Of a stretch of DNA of 64,000 nt, positions 42,537 to 51,105 are shown piece by piece (the stretch's first letter is position 1; the number at the start of each line of letters is the position of its first letter). The position numbers and the translations under genes are program-made. The DNA lies in NCBI GenBank assembly GCA_018828125.1, contig JAHJWB010000001.1, forward strand, positions 434,001 to 498,000. The letters are read 5' to 3'. This stretch comes from Gammaproteobacteria bacterium. GTDB taxonomy: Bacteria > Pseudomonadota > Gammaproteobacteria > Burkholderiales > Burkholderiaceae_C. Under the pieces are notes generated by a model. It had not been told where the DNA came from. It searched no databases and saw nothing but the letters and a program-made list of their open reading frames with translations.

Positions 42537-45056
42537 ATGAATCTGTCTTTCCTACGCCTCGGCTGGCGCACCCTGGCGCGTGACCTGCGCGCGGGCGAAT
42601 TGCGGTTGCTCATCGTTGCGGTCACCCTGGCAGTGGCCGCGCTCACGTCGGTCGGCTTTTTTGCTGACCGCCTGCAAGGCGGCTTGCAGCGCGACGCGCT
42701 GCAGCTGCTGGGCGGCGATGCCGTGGTGGCCAGCGACAACCCCACCCCCGCCGCATTCGTGGAGCGTGCCAAGTCGCTGGGCCTGCAGACCGTGACCACG
42801 CTGGGTTTTCCCACCATGGGACGCGCCAGCGACGCGCAAGGCGGCGCCAGCAAGTTGGTGGCACTCAAAAGCGTGCAGCCGGGCTACCCGCTGCGTGGCA
42901 GCCTCACGGTGGCCGATGCGCCCGGGGCGCTGGACCAGCCCACGCGCGACATCCCGGCGCGCGGCGAGGTGTGGGTGGATGCCCCGCTGCTTGAATCTCT
43001 GAACCTCGCCATGGGCGACATGTTGCTGCTGGGCGATGCGCAACTGCGCATCGCGCGCATCATCGTCATCGAGCCGGACCGGGGCGCGGGGTTCATGAGC
43101 TTCGCGCCGCGCGTCATGGTCAACGAGGCCGACCTGCCCGCCACTGGCCTGGTGCAGCCCGCCAGCCGACTTACCTACCGGTTTGCCGTCATCGGCGCCA
43201 CCCCGGCCGTCAAGGCCTTCAATGACTGGGCGGTGGCCGAGCTGAAGAATCCCGAAGTGCATGGCGTGCGCGTGGAGTCGCTGGAAAGCGGCCGTCCCGA
43301 AATGCGCCAGACGCTGGACCGCGCGCAGAAATTCCTGAGCCTGGTGGCGCTGCTCGCCGCATTGCTGTCTGCCGTGGCGGTGGCGTTGGCCGCGCGCGGC
43401 TTTGCTGCGGACCACCTGGACGCCTCTGCCATGCTGCGCGTGCTGGGACAAAGCCAGCGCACCATTGCCGGCGCCTACACCACCGAATTCGCGTTGATCG
43501 GCCTGTTTGCCAGCGCGCTGGGCGTGCTGCTGGGCTACCTGGTGCATTACGTGTTCGTGTTGCTGCTGGCCGGCTTGGTCGAATCGGCCCTGCCTGCAGC
43601 CAGCCTCTGGCCGGTGGCGTTTGGCCTGGGGATGGGGCTCACGCTGCTGTTTGCGTTTGGCTTGCCGCCGGTGCTTCAACTGGCCCAGGTGCCGCCGCTG
43701 CGCGTCATCCGGCGCGATGTGGGCGGGCTCAAGCCGGCGTCGCTGGCCGTGCTGGGCGTGGGCATTGCCGGGTTCGCCGCCCTGCTGCTGGCAGTGAGCA
43801 GCGACGTGCTGCTGGGCCTGATCGCCGTGGGCGGCTTTGCCGGCGCCGTGGCCTTGTTTGCCGGGCTCTCGTGGGTGGCAGTGAAGCTGCTACGCAAGAG
43901 CGTGAACGAGGCCACCGCACCGCGCTGGCTGGTGCTGGCCACGCGTCAGATCTCTGCGCGCCCGGCCTATGCCGTGGTGCAGGTCAGCAGCCTGGCCGTG
44001 GGCTTGCTGGCGCTGGTGCTGCTGGTGTTGCTGCGCACCGACCTCATCAGCAGCTGGCGCAACGCGACGCCGCCCGATGCGCCCAACCGCTTTGTGATCA
44101 ACGTGATGCCCGACCAGGCGGACGCTTTCCAGCAACAGCTCAAGGAGGGCGGCGTAGCCAAGTACGACTGGTACCCCATGATCCGCGGCCGACTGATCGC
44201 CGTGAACGGCAAGACGGTGGGCCCCGCCGACTACACCGATGACCGCGCCAAGCGCCTGGTGGACCGTGAGTTCAACCTGTCCAACGCCGTGGAGGCGCCG
44301 CCCCACAACCAGGTCGTGGCCGGTGCCTGGACGCCCGGCGAAGAGGGCGCCATCAGCGTCGAAGAAGGCATTGCCGAAACCCTGGGCCTGAAGATGGGCG
44401 ACCGCCTGCTGTTCGACATGGGCGGCGTGCAGAACGAAGCCCGCATCACCAGCCTGCGCAAGGTGGACTGGGGTTCCATGCGCGCCAACTTCTTCGTGAT
44501 GTACCCGGTGGCCGCCGTTAAGGACGTGCCCGTGACGTATCTCGCGGCCTACCGCGCGCCCGAAACCAATGGGTTTGACAATGCCCTGGTGCGCCAATTC
44601 CCGAACATCACCAACGTGGACATGGGCGCCACCATTGCCCAGGTGCAGCGCGTGCTGGAGCAAGTGATCCGCGCGGTCGAATTTTTGTTTGCTTTCACGC
44701 TGGCTGCCGGTTTGGTGGTGCTGTTTGCCGCCGTCACCGCCACGCGCGAGGAGCGCGCCCGCGAGTACGCCATCATGCGCGCCGTCGGCGCCCGCGCCAG
44801 CCTGCTGCGCCAGGTGCAGCGCGCCGAGCTGGTGGGCGTGGGCCTGCTGGCGGGTTTTCTGGCCAGCGCGGTGGCGGTGGGTGTGGGCTGGGCCCTGGCA
44901 CGCTTTGTGTTCGACTTCACCTGGACGGCGTCACCCTGGGTGCCGCTGGGCGGCGCCGTGGCAGGTGCGGTGCTGGCGCTGGCGGCGGGCTGGTGGGGAC
45001 TGCGCGAGGTGCTGCTGCGCCCTGTGGTCGACACGCTGCGGCGCTCGGCAGAGTAA
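42537..45056 (+). CDS. FtsX-type ABC transporter permease (YbbP-like)
   Basis: This 839-residue inner-membrane protein has two FtsX/MacB-type permease modules. LRLLIVAVTLAVAALTSVGFF opens the chain, then a large periplasmic domain, then three-helix modules around LVALLAALLSAVAVALAARG and, at the C-terminus, EFLFAFTLAAGLVVLFAAVTA with AREYAIMRAVGARASLLRQVQ. In E. coli the homologue YbbP pairs with ATPase YbbA; no ATPase gene is adjacent here. ATG 42537 (MNLSFLRLGWRTLARD) is chosen. Confidence 0.88.
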   Translation: MNLSFLRLGWRTLARDLRAGELRLLIVAVTLAVAALTSVGFFADRLQGGLQRDALQLLGGDAVVASDNPTPAAFVERAKSLGLQTVTTLGFPTMGRASDAQGGASKLVALKSVQPGYPLRGSLTVADAPGALDQPTRDIPARGEVWVDAPLLESLNLAMGDMLLLGDAQLRIARIIVIEPDRGAGFMSFAPRVMVNEADLPATGLVQPASRLTYRFAVIGATPAVKAFNDWAVAELKNPEVHGVRVESLESGRPEMRQTLDRAQKFLSLVALLAALLSAVAVALAARGFAADHLDASAMLRVLGQSQRTIAGAYTTEFALIGLFASALGVLLGYLVHYVFVLLLAGLVESALPAASLWPVAFGLGMGLTLLFAFGLPPVLQLAQVPPLRVIRRDVGGLKPASLAVLGVGIAGFAALLLAVSSDVLLGLIAVGGFAGAVALFAGLSWVAVKLLRKSVNEATAPRWLVLATRQISARPAYAVVQVSSLAVGLLALVLLVLLRTDLISSWRNATPPDAPNRFVINVMPDQADAFQQQLKEGGVAKYDWYPMIRGRLIAVNGKTVGPADYTDDRAKRLVDREFNLSNAVEAPPHNQVVAGAWTPGEEGAISVEEGIAETLGLKMGDRLLFDMGGVQNEARITSLRKVDWGSMRANFFVMYPVAAVKDVPVTYLAAYRAPETNGFDNALVRQFPNITNVDMGATIAQVQRVLEQVIRAVEFLFAFTLAAGLVVLFAAVTATREERAREYAIMRAVGARASLLRQVQRAELVGVGLLAGFLASAVAVGVGWALARFVFDFTWTASPWVPLGGAVAGAVLALAAGWWGLREVLLRPVVDTLRRSAE

Positions 45057-45105
45057 GCGGTGCGCAGGCCCTGTGGGTTTGACACCGTCTGGTTGATATG
45101 TTTTT

Positions 45106-45151
45106 GATAGCTACCAGCGCTTGATGGATAAGCGCTCAGGCCTGTTTTGAT
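45106..45151 (+). repeat. Dispersed hairpin repeat, copy 7
   Basis: It reads gatagctac then CAGCGCTT-gatggat-AAGCGCTC, then aggcctgttttga. It lies in the gap between the permease and the globin gene and ends at the globin start codon. Confidence 0.9.
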
Positions 45152-45583
45152 ATGAATTCTGACGCTTCACAACCCGGTGGCAGTGGCGGCGAGCCCGCCG
45201 CCGCCGTCATCCCCTTCGAATGGATCGGCGGCGAGAGCCGCGTGCGTGCGCTGGTCGAGCGGTTTTACGACCTGATGGACCTGGAGCCCGGCTACGCCGA
45301 ACTGCGCGCCGCCCATGGCAGCGAGCTGGCCCAGGCGCGCCAAAAGCTATTCATGTTCTTGTGCGGCTGGCTGGGCGGGCCGTCGTATTACACCGACCAG
45401 TTCGGCCACCCGCGCCTGCGCGCCCGGCACATGCCGTTTGCCATCGGCATCAAGGAGCGCGACCAGTGGGTGGCCTGCATGGACCAGGCCATGGACGAAA
45501 CTGGCGTGCCAACGGACCTGCGCACGCGGCTGAAGGAAAGCTTCATGGGCACCGCAGACTGGATGCGCAACAAGGGAGTCTGA
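45152..45583 (+). CDS. Group II truncated haemoglobin
   Basis: This 143-residue 2-over-2 globin binds haem and probably handles O2 or NO. Segments include VRALVERFYDLMD (helix B with Tyr), FMFLCGWLGGPSYYTDQFG (helix E), HPRLRARHMPFAIG with the proximal His, and FMGTADWMRN with the Trp at G8 typical of group II. A short, flexible N-terminus precedes the fold. Its start codon abuts hairpin repeat copy 7. Confidence 0.9.
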   Translation: MNSDASQPGGSGGEPAAAVIPFEWIGGESRVRALVERFYDLMDLEPGYAELRAAHGSELAQARQKLFMFLCGWLGGPSYYTDQFGHPRLRARHMPFAIGIKERDQWVACMDQAMDETGVPTDLRTRLKESFMGTADWMRNKGV

Positions 45584-45630
45584 GACCCCCAAGGATCGCT
45601 TGGCGTCCGAAATGCAAATGCTCCTGAAAA

Positions 45631-45675
45631 TATAGCTGTCAGCGCTTTATGGATAAGCGCTGGCGGCCTAAAACA
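45631..45675 (+). repeat. Dispersed hairpin repeat, copy 8 (compensated stem)
   Basis: It reads tatagctgt then CAGCGCTT-tatggat-AAGCGCTG, then gcggcctaaaa. The terminal base pair is C-G instead of T-A, with both arms changed. It lies between the globin gene and the next gene. Confidence 0.9.
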
Positions 45676-45751
45676 CCAAATATTCATGGTGTTTTGCGCC
45701 CAGCGGTGGTACCGTGGCCGTCCCTTCCTTCACCGGTTCAGGACGCTCTCC

Positions 45752-46345
45752 ATGAAACATTCCCTTGTCTTGTGCGCCGCCCTGCTGGCCTGCGCTGTGG
45801 GCCACGCGCAGCCCGCACCCGCTGCCCCCGCCGCAGGCAACGACACCTGGGGCAACGTGCCCTCTGCGTCGGACGACCGCTTCACCAACCCCAAAAGCAA
45901 GCTCTACGCAGGCCCCAACGGCTGGCACAATTTTGGCGAGGTGCGTGCGGAGGTGGCAGGCGGTGCGGGAAAACGCTACGCCATGAAGACGGGGCTCAGC
46001 TACCTTGAAACCCCCAAGTCCTTCGTGTTCGCCTCCAACCCGCAGCTGCAGGTCACTGAAGTCGACTTTGGCACCAACAAACCCGCACCCGGGGTGTACG
46101 AAGTGGCTGCCAAGCCCAACGCCGGTCAAAAGAAAGCCAAGGTCTCGTTCCTGGATTCGTCCGGCGGCAAGCTGCTGGGCTGGGAAAGCGGCGACAAGGC
46201 GGGCAGTGTGACCGTGTCGCAGGTCAACGGCTACCTGTACCTCAAGGCCCGGGGCCTGCGCTTGGCGCCTGTCGGCATGCACAACACCGGCGACCTCAAA
46301 CAGCCTATGGCGCTGGGTTTTGAAGGGGCGGTGGCGCCCGACTGA
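45752..46345 (+). CDS. Exported hypothetical protein
   Basis: This 197-residue protein has a clear signal peptide (LVLCAALLACAVGHAQ). I recognise no family. The mature part begins with a disordered Pro/Ala stretch, followed by a region rich in short beta-like segments (KSFVFASNPQLQVTEVDFGT, KKAKVSFLDSSGGKLLGWE). It is probably periplasmic. It is 168 bases downstream of the globin gene and 121 upstream of lemA, without obvious coupling. Confidence 0.7.
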   Translation: MKHSLVLCAALLACAVGHAQPAPAAPAAGNDTWGNVPSASDDRFTNPKSKLYAGPNGWHNFGEVRAEVAGGAGKRYAMKTGLSYLETPKSFVFASNPQLQVTEVDFGTNKPAPGVYEVAAKPNAGQKKAKVSFLDSSGGKLLGWESGDKAGSVTVSQVNGYLYLKARGLRLAPVGMHNTGDLKQPMALGFEGAVAPD

Positions 46346-46466
46346 GCGGTGCATGCCTCGGTGTGTGGAAGACCGTCGCTACTGAAGGGGCGGACGTGCG
46401 CCCCGCCTGTGTGCCCCGGTGGCGGCATCGCTAAGATGCGCTCATTCACAACAGGGAGGGCAGGGT

Positions 46467-47060
46467 ATGTCAACAACCGCTTGGATCGTTCTGGGGGTGG
46501 TGGTGGTCGCGCTGGTCTGGGCCGTCGCGGTCTACAACCGCTTGGTGCAACTGCGCAACCGCATCGCCAACGCATTTGGCCAGATCGACGTGCAGCTCAA
46601 GCGCCGGTATGACCTGATCCCCAACCTAGTCGAGGTGGCGCGCGGCTACTTGGCGCACGAGGCCGCCACGCTCGAAGCCGTCATCAAGGCCCGCGGCCAG
46701 GCCCAGGGCGCTGCCGCCGCCGTGCGCGCCAGCCCCGAAAGCGCCAGCGCCATGGGCGCTCTGGCTGCCGCCGAAGGTGTGCTGGGTGGTAGCCTGGGGC
46801 GCCTCATGGTAGTGGCCGAGGCCTACCCCGACCTCAAGGCCGACGCCACCATGCAGTCGCTGTCCGAAGAACTCACCAGCACCGAAAACCGCCTGGGCTT
46901 TGCGCGCCAGGCGTACAACGACCAGGCGCTGGAGTTCAACGACAAGGCTGCGCAGTTCCCGGACCTCATCGTGGCGCGGCTGCTGGGTTTCCCCACCGTG
47001 CCCATGCTCGAATCCACCCAGAACGACGAAGAGCGCGCGGCGCCCATGGTGAAGTTCTGA
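46467..47060 (+). CDS. LemA family protein
   Basis: This 197-residue protein has one N-terminal membrane helix (WIVLGVVVVALVWAVAVYN) followed by the LemA four-helix domain: NRIANAFGQIDVQLKRRYDL, IPNLVEVARGYLAHEAATLE, and later TENRLGFARQAYNDQALEFN ending in PDLIVARLLGF. ATG 46467 has a good GGGAGG-type Shine-Dalgarno sequence upstream. LemA genes are regularly followed by an M48/HtpX-like protease, as here, pointing to a joint role in membrane-protein handling. Confidence 0.93.
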   Translation: MSTTAWIVLGVVVVALVWAVAVYNRLVQLRNRIANAFGQIDVQLKRRYDLIPNLVEVARGYLAHEAATLEAVIKARGQAQGAAAAVRASPESASAMGALAAAEGVLGGSLGRLMVVAEAYPDLKADATMQSLSEELTSTENRLGFARQAYNDQALEFNDKAAQFPDLIVARLLGFPTVPMLESTQNDEERAAPMVKF

Positions 47061-47094
47061 GCCGCTTGAGAAGCTTTGGAAGGGCACAGACACC

Positions 47095-48186
47095 ATGAAA
47101 TTCTGGGACCACCAGACCAATGCCCGCAGCGAGACCCGCCGCCTGCTGCTGGGTTTTACGCTGGCCGTGGTCGTGCTGGTGGTGGCCGTGCATGCCGCGC
47201 TGGCGCTGGCGTGGCTGCTGATGGCCGCCGTGTTGCCGGGGCACCTGGATTTCCCTCGCGGCTTTCTGGCCGCCAACGTGGGCGTGTCGCTGTTGCTGGT
47301 GCTGGGCGGCTGGTGGGTAGAGACCTCCAACCTGCGCGCGGGCGGCGTCAAGCTGGCCCGGCGCGTAGGCGCGCGCGAGCTGCGGCCCTCGCTGTCGCAT
47401 GCCGAGCAGCGGCTGTCCAACATCGTCGATGAGCTGTGCATTGCCGCCCACATGCCGCGCCCGCAGGTCATGGTCATGCCACGCACCGATGCCATCAACG
47501 CCTTTGCCGCCGGGTGGGACGAGAGCGACGCCGTGGTGGCCGTCACGCAGGGCGCGCTCGACTACCTGACGCGCGAGGAAATGCAGGGCATGGTGGCACA
47601 CGAGCTGAGCCACCTGCACGAGGGCGACACCCGCCTGAAGATGCGCCTGGCGGGCATGGTGTTCGGGCTGGAGCTGGTCTACAACTTTGGCGACACGATG
47701 CGCGAGCGGCGTGGCCTGGCCTGGTGGTTCGGCTCGGCCATCATGCTGGCCGGGTTTGCAGGCTGGCTGACGGGCCGCATGCTGAAAGCTGCCGTGTCGC
47801 GCCAGCGCGAATACCTGGCCGACGCCCGCGCCGTGCAGTGGACGCGCAGCAAGGACGGCCTGGGCGGCGTACTGCGTAAGGTCATGGCCCAGCGGCGCGA
47901 CACGCCCCGTGGGTACGAAGAGCGGGGCCACTCCGGCCTCTCGCATCCCTCTGTGCAGCACATGCTGCTGGTGGACGTTGCCAGTGGCAGCCGCCTAGAG
48001 CATTGGCTGGACACCCACCCCACGCTCGACGAACGTGTGCAGCGCGTGTTCGGCCGCCGCATGCAACCCTTGCCTGCTGTTCCCGTGGCTGCCGGGCCCG
48101 AGCCCCTGCGGCGCGAAGGCGGCGTGGCGGCGCCTGGGGCCACCACCATCGCGTCGCTGGTGGACCCGTTTGCGCGATTCACCTGA
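47095..48186 (+). CDS. M48 family membrane metallopeptidase (HtpX-like)
   Basis: This 363-residue zinc protease has two N-terminal helices (VVVLVVAVHAALALAWLLMA and FLAANVGVSLLLVLGGWW). The M48 core is VAHELSHLHEGD (HExxH) with the third ligand Glu in the SRQREYLADARAV helix. A further hydrophobic pair lies around GSAIMLAGFAGWLTGRM. It acts on membrane proteins by analogy with HtpX. It follows lemA by 34 bases and is likely co-transcribed with it. Confidence 0.9.
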   Translation: MKFWDHQTNARSETRRLLLGFTLAVVVLVVAVHAALALAWLLMAAVLPGHLDFPRGFLAANVGVSLLLVLGGWWVETSNLRAGGVKLARRVGARELRPSLSHAEQRLSNIVDELCIAAHMPRPQVMVMPRTDAINAFAAGWDESDAVVAVTQGALDYLTREEMQGMVAHELSHLHEGDTRLKMRLAGMVFGLELVYNFGDTMRERRGLAWWFGSAIMLAGFAGWLTGRMLKAAVSRQREYLADARAVQWTRSKDGLGGVLRKVMAQRRDTPRGYEERGHSGLSHPSVQHMLLVDVASGSRLEHWLDTHPTLDERVQRVFGRRMQPLPAVPVAAGPEPLRREGGVAAPGATTIASLVDPFARFT

Positions 48187-48204
48187 AAGAGGACCCACGT
48201 CACC

Positions 48205-48615
48205 ATGTCAGAGCCCGTTTATCACCGCGGCAGTTGCCTGTGCGGCAACGTGCGCTTTGAGACCACCGCATCGCTGCAGGGTGCATCGCACTGCCACTGC
48301 TCCATGTGCCGCAAGACGCATGGCGCCGCATTCGGCAGCTACGGCAGCGTGCGCCGCGAGCACCACCGGTTTGTGCAGGGGCAAGACCAGGTGCGCGCCT
48401 ACCGGTCGTCCTCCCAGGTCACGCGCAGCTTCTGCGCGGCGTGTGGTTCGCCCCTGCTGTGGCACAGCGAGGCAGCCCATGCCGACTGGGTGGCGGTGCC
48501 GCTGGGCGCGCTCGATACGCCGTATGAAACCCCGCCGCAGAAACACATCTTTGTGGCGTCCAAGGCGCCTTGGGTGGTGATTTGCGACGGCTACCCGCAG
48601 CAGGCCGAAGGGTAA
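48205..48615 (+). CDS. GFA family protein (CENP-V/GFA domain)
   Basis: This 136-residue zinc protein has the GFA fold: GSCLCGNVRFETTA and SHCHCSMCRKTHGAAFGSYG supply the Cys ligands, then RSFCAACGSPLLWH. The family is named after glutathione-dependent formaldehyde-activating enzyme, but most members have no proven activity. Eighteen bases separate it from the protease gene. A link with the formate genes about 9 kb away is tempting but unsupported. Confidence 0.88.
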   Translation: MSEPVYHRGSCLCGNVRFETTASLQGASHCHCSMCRKTHGAAFGSYGSVRREHHRFVQGQDQVRAYRSSSQVTRSFCAACGSPLLWHSEAAHADWVAVPLGALDTPYETPPQKHIFVASKAPWVVICDGYPQQAEG

Positions 48616-48620
48616 GCAGC

Positions 48621-48848
48621 ATGGCCGATGCCCACCACCCCCGCTTCAACGTCTTTGGCCGCGTCGTCGAAGTGCGGCGCGAGGGTGCGCAGTGGCAGGT
48701 CTACCGTGTGGGGGCCGATGGCAAACGCACACCTGCGGGTTTTGTGGTGCCCGACTTTGTGCAAGAAGATGAGCTGGCGCAGTTTCTGGAAGATCTGTTT
48801 CACGAGAGTGCGTCACCGCACAACGGCGACGTGCGTCGCATCGCCTGA
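48621..48848 (+). CDS. Small conserved hypothetical protein (possibly DUF7661 type)
   Basis: This 75-residue soluble protein, MADAHHPRFNVFGRVVEVRR then QWQVYRVGADGKRTPAG and FVQEDELAQFLEDLFHE, resembles small proteins with an N-terminal FNVFGR motif (DUF7661-like, from memory). Function is unknown. ATG 48621 lies five bases after the GFA gene stop, which indicates co-transcription. Confidence 0.65.
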   Translation: MADAHHPRFNVFGRVVEVRREGAQWQVYRVGADGKRTPAGFVVPDFVQEDELAQFLEDLFHESASPHNGDVRRIA

Positions 48849-48865
48849 TTGCGCGTTGTGGGGTC

Positions 48866-49303
48866 TCACACCCACTGGTCGTTGGCGACAGTCCGTTCCC
48901 CCTTGGCGCCATCGCCGGTGTTCACCACGCCTCGTGGCTCTATCAACAGCATCTTCACCTCGTGCTCCGCAGAGGGCCGGTGTTCCACGCCTTGGGGCAC
49001 CACGGCCATCTGCCCTGCGCGCAGCACGATGACGCTTGGCTCGTCGTGCGGGCTCGCGCGGTGCTCGATGCGCAGTTCGCCGTCCAGCACCAAAAAGGTC
49101 TCGTCCGTCTCTGCATGCCGGTGCCATGGAAAGTCGCCTAGCACCTTGACGACCTTGAACTGGTAATCGTTCATTTCGGCAACGACGCGCGGCTGCCAGT
49201 GGCCCTCGATGCGGCGGATCTTGTCGGCCAGGTCGATGGTTTGGCTTTGGCCCCGCGCTGCGGGAGCGGCGGGTGTGGCGGTTGGGTTTGCGGTCGGGGA
49301 CAT
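48866..49303 (-). CDS. Cupin domain protein
   Basis: This 145-residue protein is a single beta-barrel cupin: FPWHRHAETDETFLVLDGEL (metal-binding HxH...E of cupin motif 1) and VVPQGVEHRPSAEHEVKML (motif 2 with His). ATG 49303 is favoured by GGAG six bases upstream; ATG 49315 is an alternative. The substrate is unknown. It is convergent with the small conserved gene and in the same direction as the AraC regulator upstream, which may control it. Confidence 0.85.
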   Translation of the reverse strand: MSPTANPTATPAAPAARGQSQTIDLADKIRRIEGHWQPRVVAEMNDYQFKVVKVLGDFPWHRHAETDETFLVLDGELRIEHRASPHDEPSVIVLRAGQMAVVPQGVEHRPSAEHEVKMLLIEPRGVVNTGDGAKGERTVANDQWV

Positions 49304-49391
49304 CAGTCGCTCCATTCGAAGAAAAAAAGATGCCAACCGTACGCGGGCTTTCTGTGGCTGTATTGAACGTTTGTGGGCGATGGTTAGATGG

Positions 49392-50219
49392 TCAGGCGCC
49401 GCGTGCTCCCGCCGCTATGCGCAGCCAGCGCCCGGGCGTCAACCCGAAGGTCTTGGTGAAATGGCGCGTCATGTGGCTTTGGTCGGCAAACCCCGCTGCT
49501 GCTGCCGCGTCTGACAGCGAGCCGCCCCGCACCAGCAGTTGGCACACGGTGTCCAGGCGCCGCATGGTCTGGAAGCGGTAGGGGCTTGTCCCGTAGAACA
49601 CGCGAAAGTCGTGGGACAGGCTCCAGCGGTCGCGCTGGGTGGCCGCTTCCAGATCGGCCATCGTGACGACCTTGGCACGGTGGTCGCAAAGATACGCATG
49701 GGCGCGCCGGGCCGCCAGAAAATCGCCTTTGGAATGCTGCGCGGGGGCGCCCGCTACGGCGTCGAGCGCATGCGCCAGTTCCGCAATCGCGTCGCTGTGT
49801 TCCAGCGGCTCGATGGTGGTGTCCATGTGTTCCAACAAGGCCCTGGCTGCTGCTGCCAGGCGCGGATCGGTGGTCACGCCGCCTTCGATGAAGGGCAGCG
49901 TCCTGCCCTGCAGCACCGCCTGGAAGAGCGCAGGCTCGACGTAGACCATGCGGTACTGGAATCCCTCCTCCGTGCCCGCCTGTCCATCGTGGGGCTCGTC
50001 AGGGTGCAGCACCATGGTGTTGCCGGGCAGGCTGTTGCATTGGCCGCGCCGGTAGCTGAAGCTTTGTACGCCCGCCAGCGTGCTGCCGATGGCATAGGTG
50101 TCGTGGCGGTGCATGGCATAGGCCTTGCCATGAAAGCGCGCTTCAATGCGTTTCACACCGTCGATCGGTTCGGCGTGCTTCACCCATTCGACGGGTGCGG
50201 GTGCTGGGGGGCGGCTCAT
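49392..50219 (-). CDS. AraC-family transcriptional regulator
   Basis: This 275-residue regulator has an N-terminal cupin-type sensor (MHRHDTYAIGSTLAGVQSFS, MVLHPDEPHDGQAG). A C-terminal double HTH follows (VVTMADLEAATQRDRWSLSH and AAAAGFADQSHMTRHFTKTF). This is the AraC_binding plus HTH_18 layout. The ligand is unknown. It starts at ATG 50219. The cupin gene lies 88 bases downstream and the Smr gene upstream, separated by hairpin repeat copy 9. Confidence 0.9.
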   Translation of the reverse strand: MSRPPAPAPVEWVKHAEPIDGVKRIEARFHGKAYAMHRHDTYAIGSTLAGVQSFSYRRGQCNSLPGNTMVLHPDEPHDGQAGTEEGFQYRMVYVEPALFQAVLQGRTLPFIEGGVTTDPRLAAAARALLEHMDTTIEPLEHSDAIAELAHALDAVAGAPAQHSKGDFLAARRAHAYLCDHRAKVVTMADLEAATQRDRWSLSHDFRVFYGTSPYRFQTMRRLDTVCQLLVRGGSLSDAAAAAGFADQSHMTRHFTKTFGLTPGRWLRIAAGARGA

Positions 50220-50285
50220 GGCGGCATGGTATCGAAACCCACCTTCATGCCAAGCCCAAAGGTGCTGGGTTGATGCTACTATTTT

Positions 50286-50330
50286 TATAGCTGCTATCGC
50301 ATGCAGAATAAGCGCTAGAGGCTGTTTTCA
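50286..50330 (+). repeat. Dispersed hairpin repeat, copy 9 (left arm decayed)
   Basis: It reads ttatagctgc then TATCGCAT-gcagaat-AAGCGCTA, then gaggctgtttt. The right arm is intact and the left arm is mutated. It lies between the AraC and Smr genes and is plus-oriented although both genes are minus. Confidence 0.85.
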
Positions 50331-50993
50331 TGTGTTTTTTCTGAACGCAGGTTGCAGCAGCACCACCAGCGCCCCCGCGCCCCCGTCCATGGGCCGGGCC
50401 TGCACAAAGGCGAGCACCTCGTTCTTCTGCACCAGCCAGCGTTGCACGCGGCTTTTCAGCACGGGGCTTTTGCCGGGTGACCCCAGTCCCTTGCCGTGCA
50501 CCACGCGCACGCAGCGCATGCCGGCCTTGTGGGCGTGGCGGATGAAGTCGCCCAGGGCCTCGCGCGCCTCGTCCACGCGCAAACCGTGCAAATCGAGCTG
50601 GCGCTGAATGCTCCAGTGGCCAGACCGCAGGCGGCGCGTGACCTCCACGCCAATGCCGGGGCGCCGGTAGCTCAGCTGGTCGTCGGTGTCGAGCAGCGTG
50701 CTCACATCAAAGTCGTCGCTGATGGATTCGAGCAGCACACGTTCTTCGTCCAGCCAGTGCTGCACGGGAAGCGGCGCGGGTTTGGTGGGTGTGTGCCAGC
50801 GCCGGTCGCCCCGGTCCTTGAGTGCCTTGACCGGGCCCACAAAGTTTTGAAACAGCATCAGCTCTGCCCGCGCCCGGCGCTCGGCCTCCAGGCGCTCCTG
50901 CGCCCGCCGTGCCTCGCGTGCGGCGACGTCGGCCAGCGCCTGGCGCATCGGCTTCAGGTCGGCAAAGGATTTGGCTCGAAGGGGGCGTGTCAT
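50328..50993 (-). CDS. Smr/MutS2-type endonuclease domain protein
   Basis: This 221-residue protein has a C-terminal Smr domain (RQLDLHGLRVDEAREALGD and GMRCVRVVHGKGLGSPGKSP). The LDLH and H-G-K-G residues are the family's catalytic signature. The basic, coiled N-terminal half (DVAAREARRAQERLEAERR) is typical of stand-alone proteobacterial Smr proteins, some of which cleave or nick nucleic acids. Its target here is unknown. Confidence 0.92.
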   Translation of the reverse strand: MTRPLRAKSFADLKPMRQALADVAAREARRAQERLEAERRARAELMLFQNFVGPVKALKDRGDRRWHTPTKPAPLPVQHWLDEERVLLESISDDFDVSTLLDTDDQLSYRRPGIGVEVTRRLRSGHWSIQRQLDLHGLRVDEAREALGDFIRHAHKAGMRCVRVVHGKGLGSPGKSPVLKSRVQRWLVQKNEVLAFVQARPMDGGAGALVVLLQPAFRKNT

Positions 50994-51105
50994 GAACTGC
51001 CAGTTGTACCCGATGCGCGCTGCCGCACCGCCGAGGCAGGGCTTTGCAATGACCCGATTGCCAGCGGGTGGCGCTGCGTCACTGCGGCGTTACCGCGTCA
51101 CCGCG

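Noticed and set aside
48205..48615. GFA protein as a formaldehyde-oxidation partner of the formate dehydrogenases
   Set aside because: Most GFA-domain proteins do not handle formaldehyde, and the gene sits with a protease and small unknown genes 7-8 kb from the formate block.
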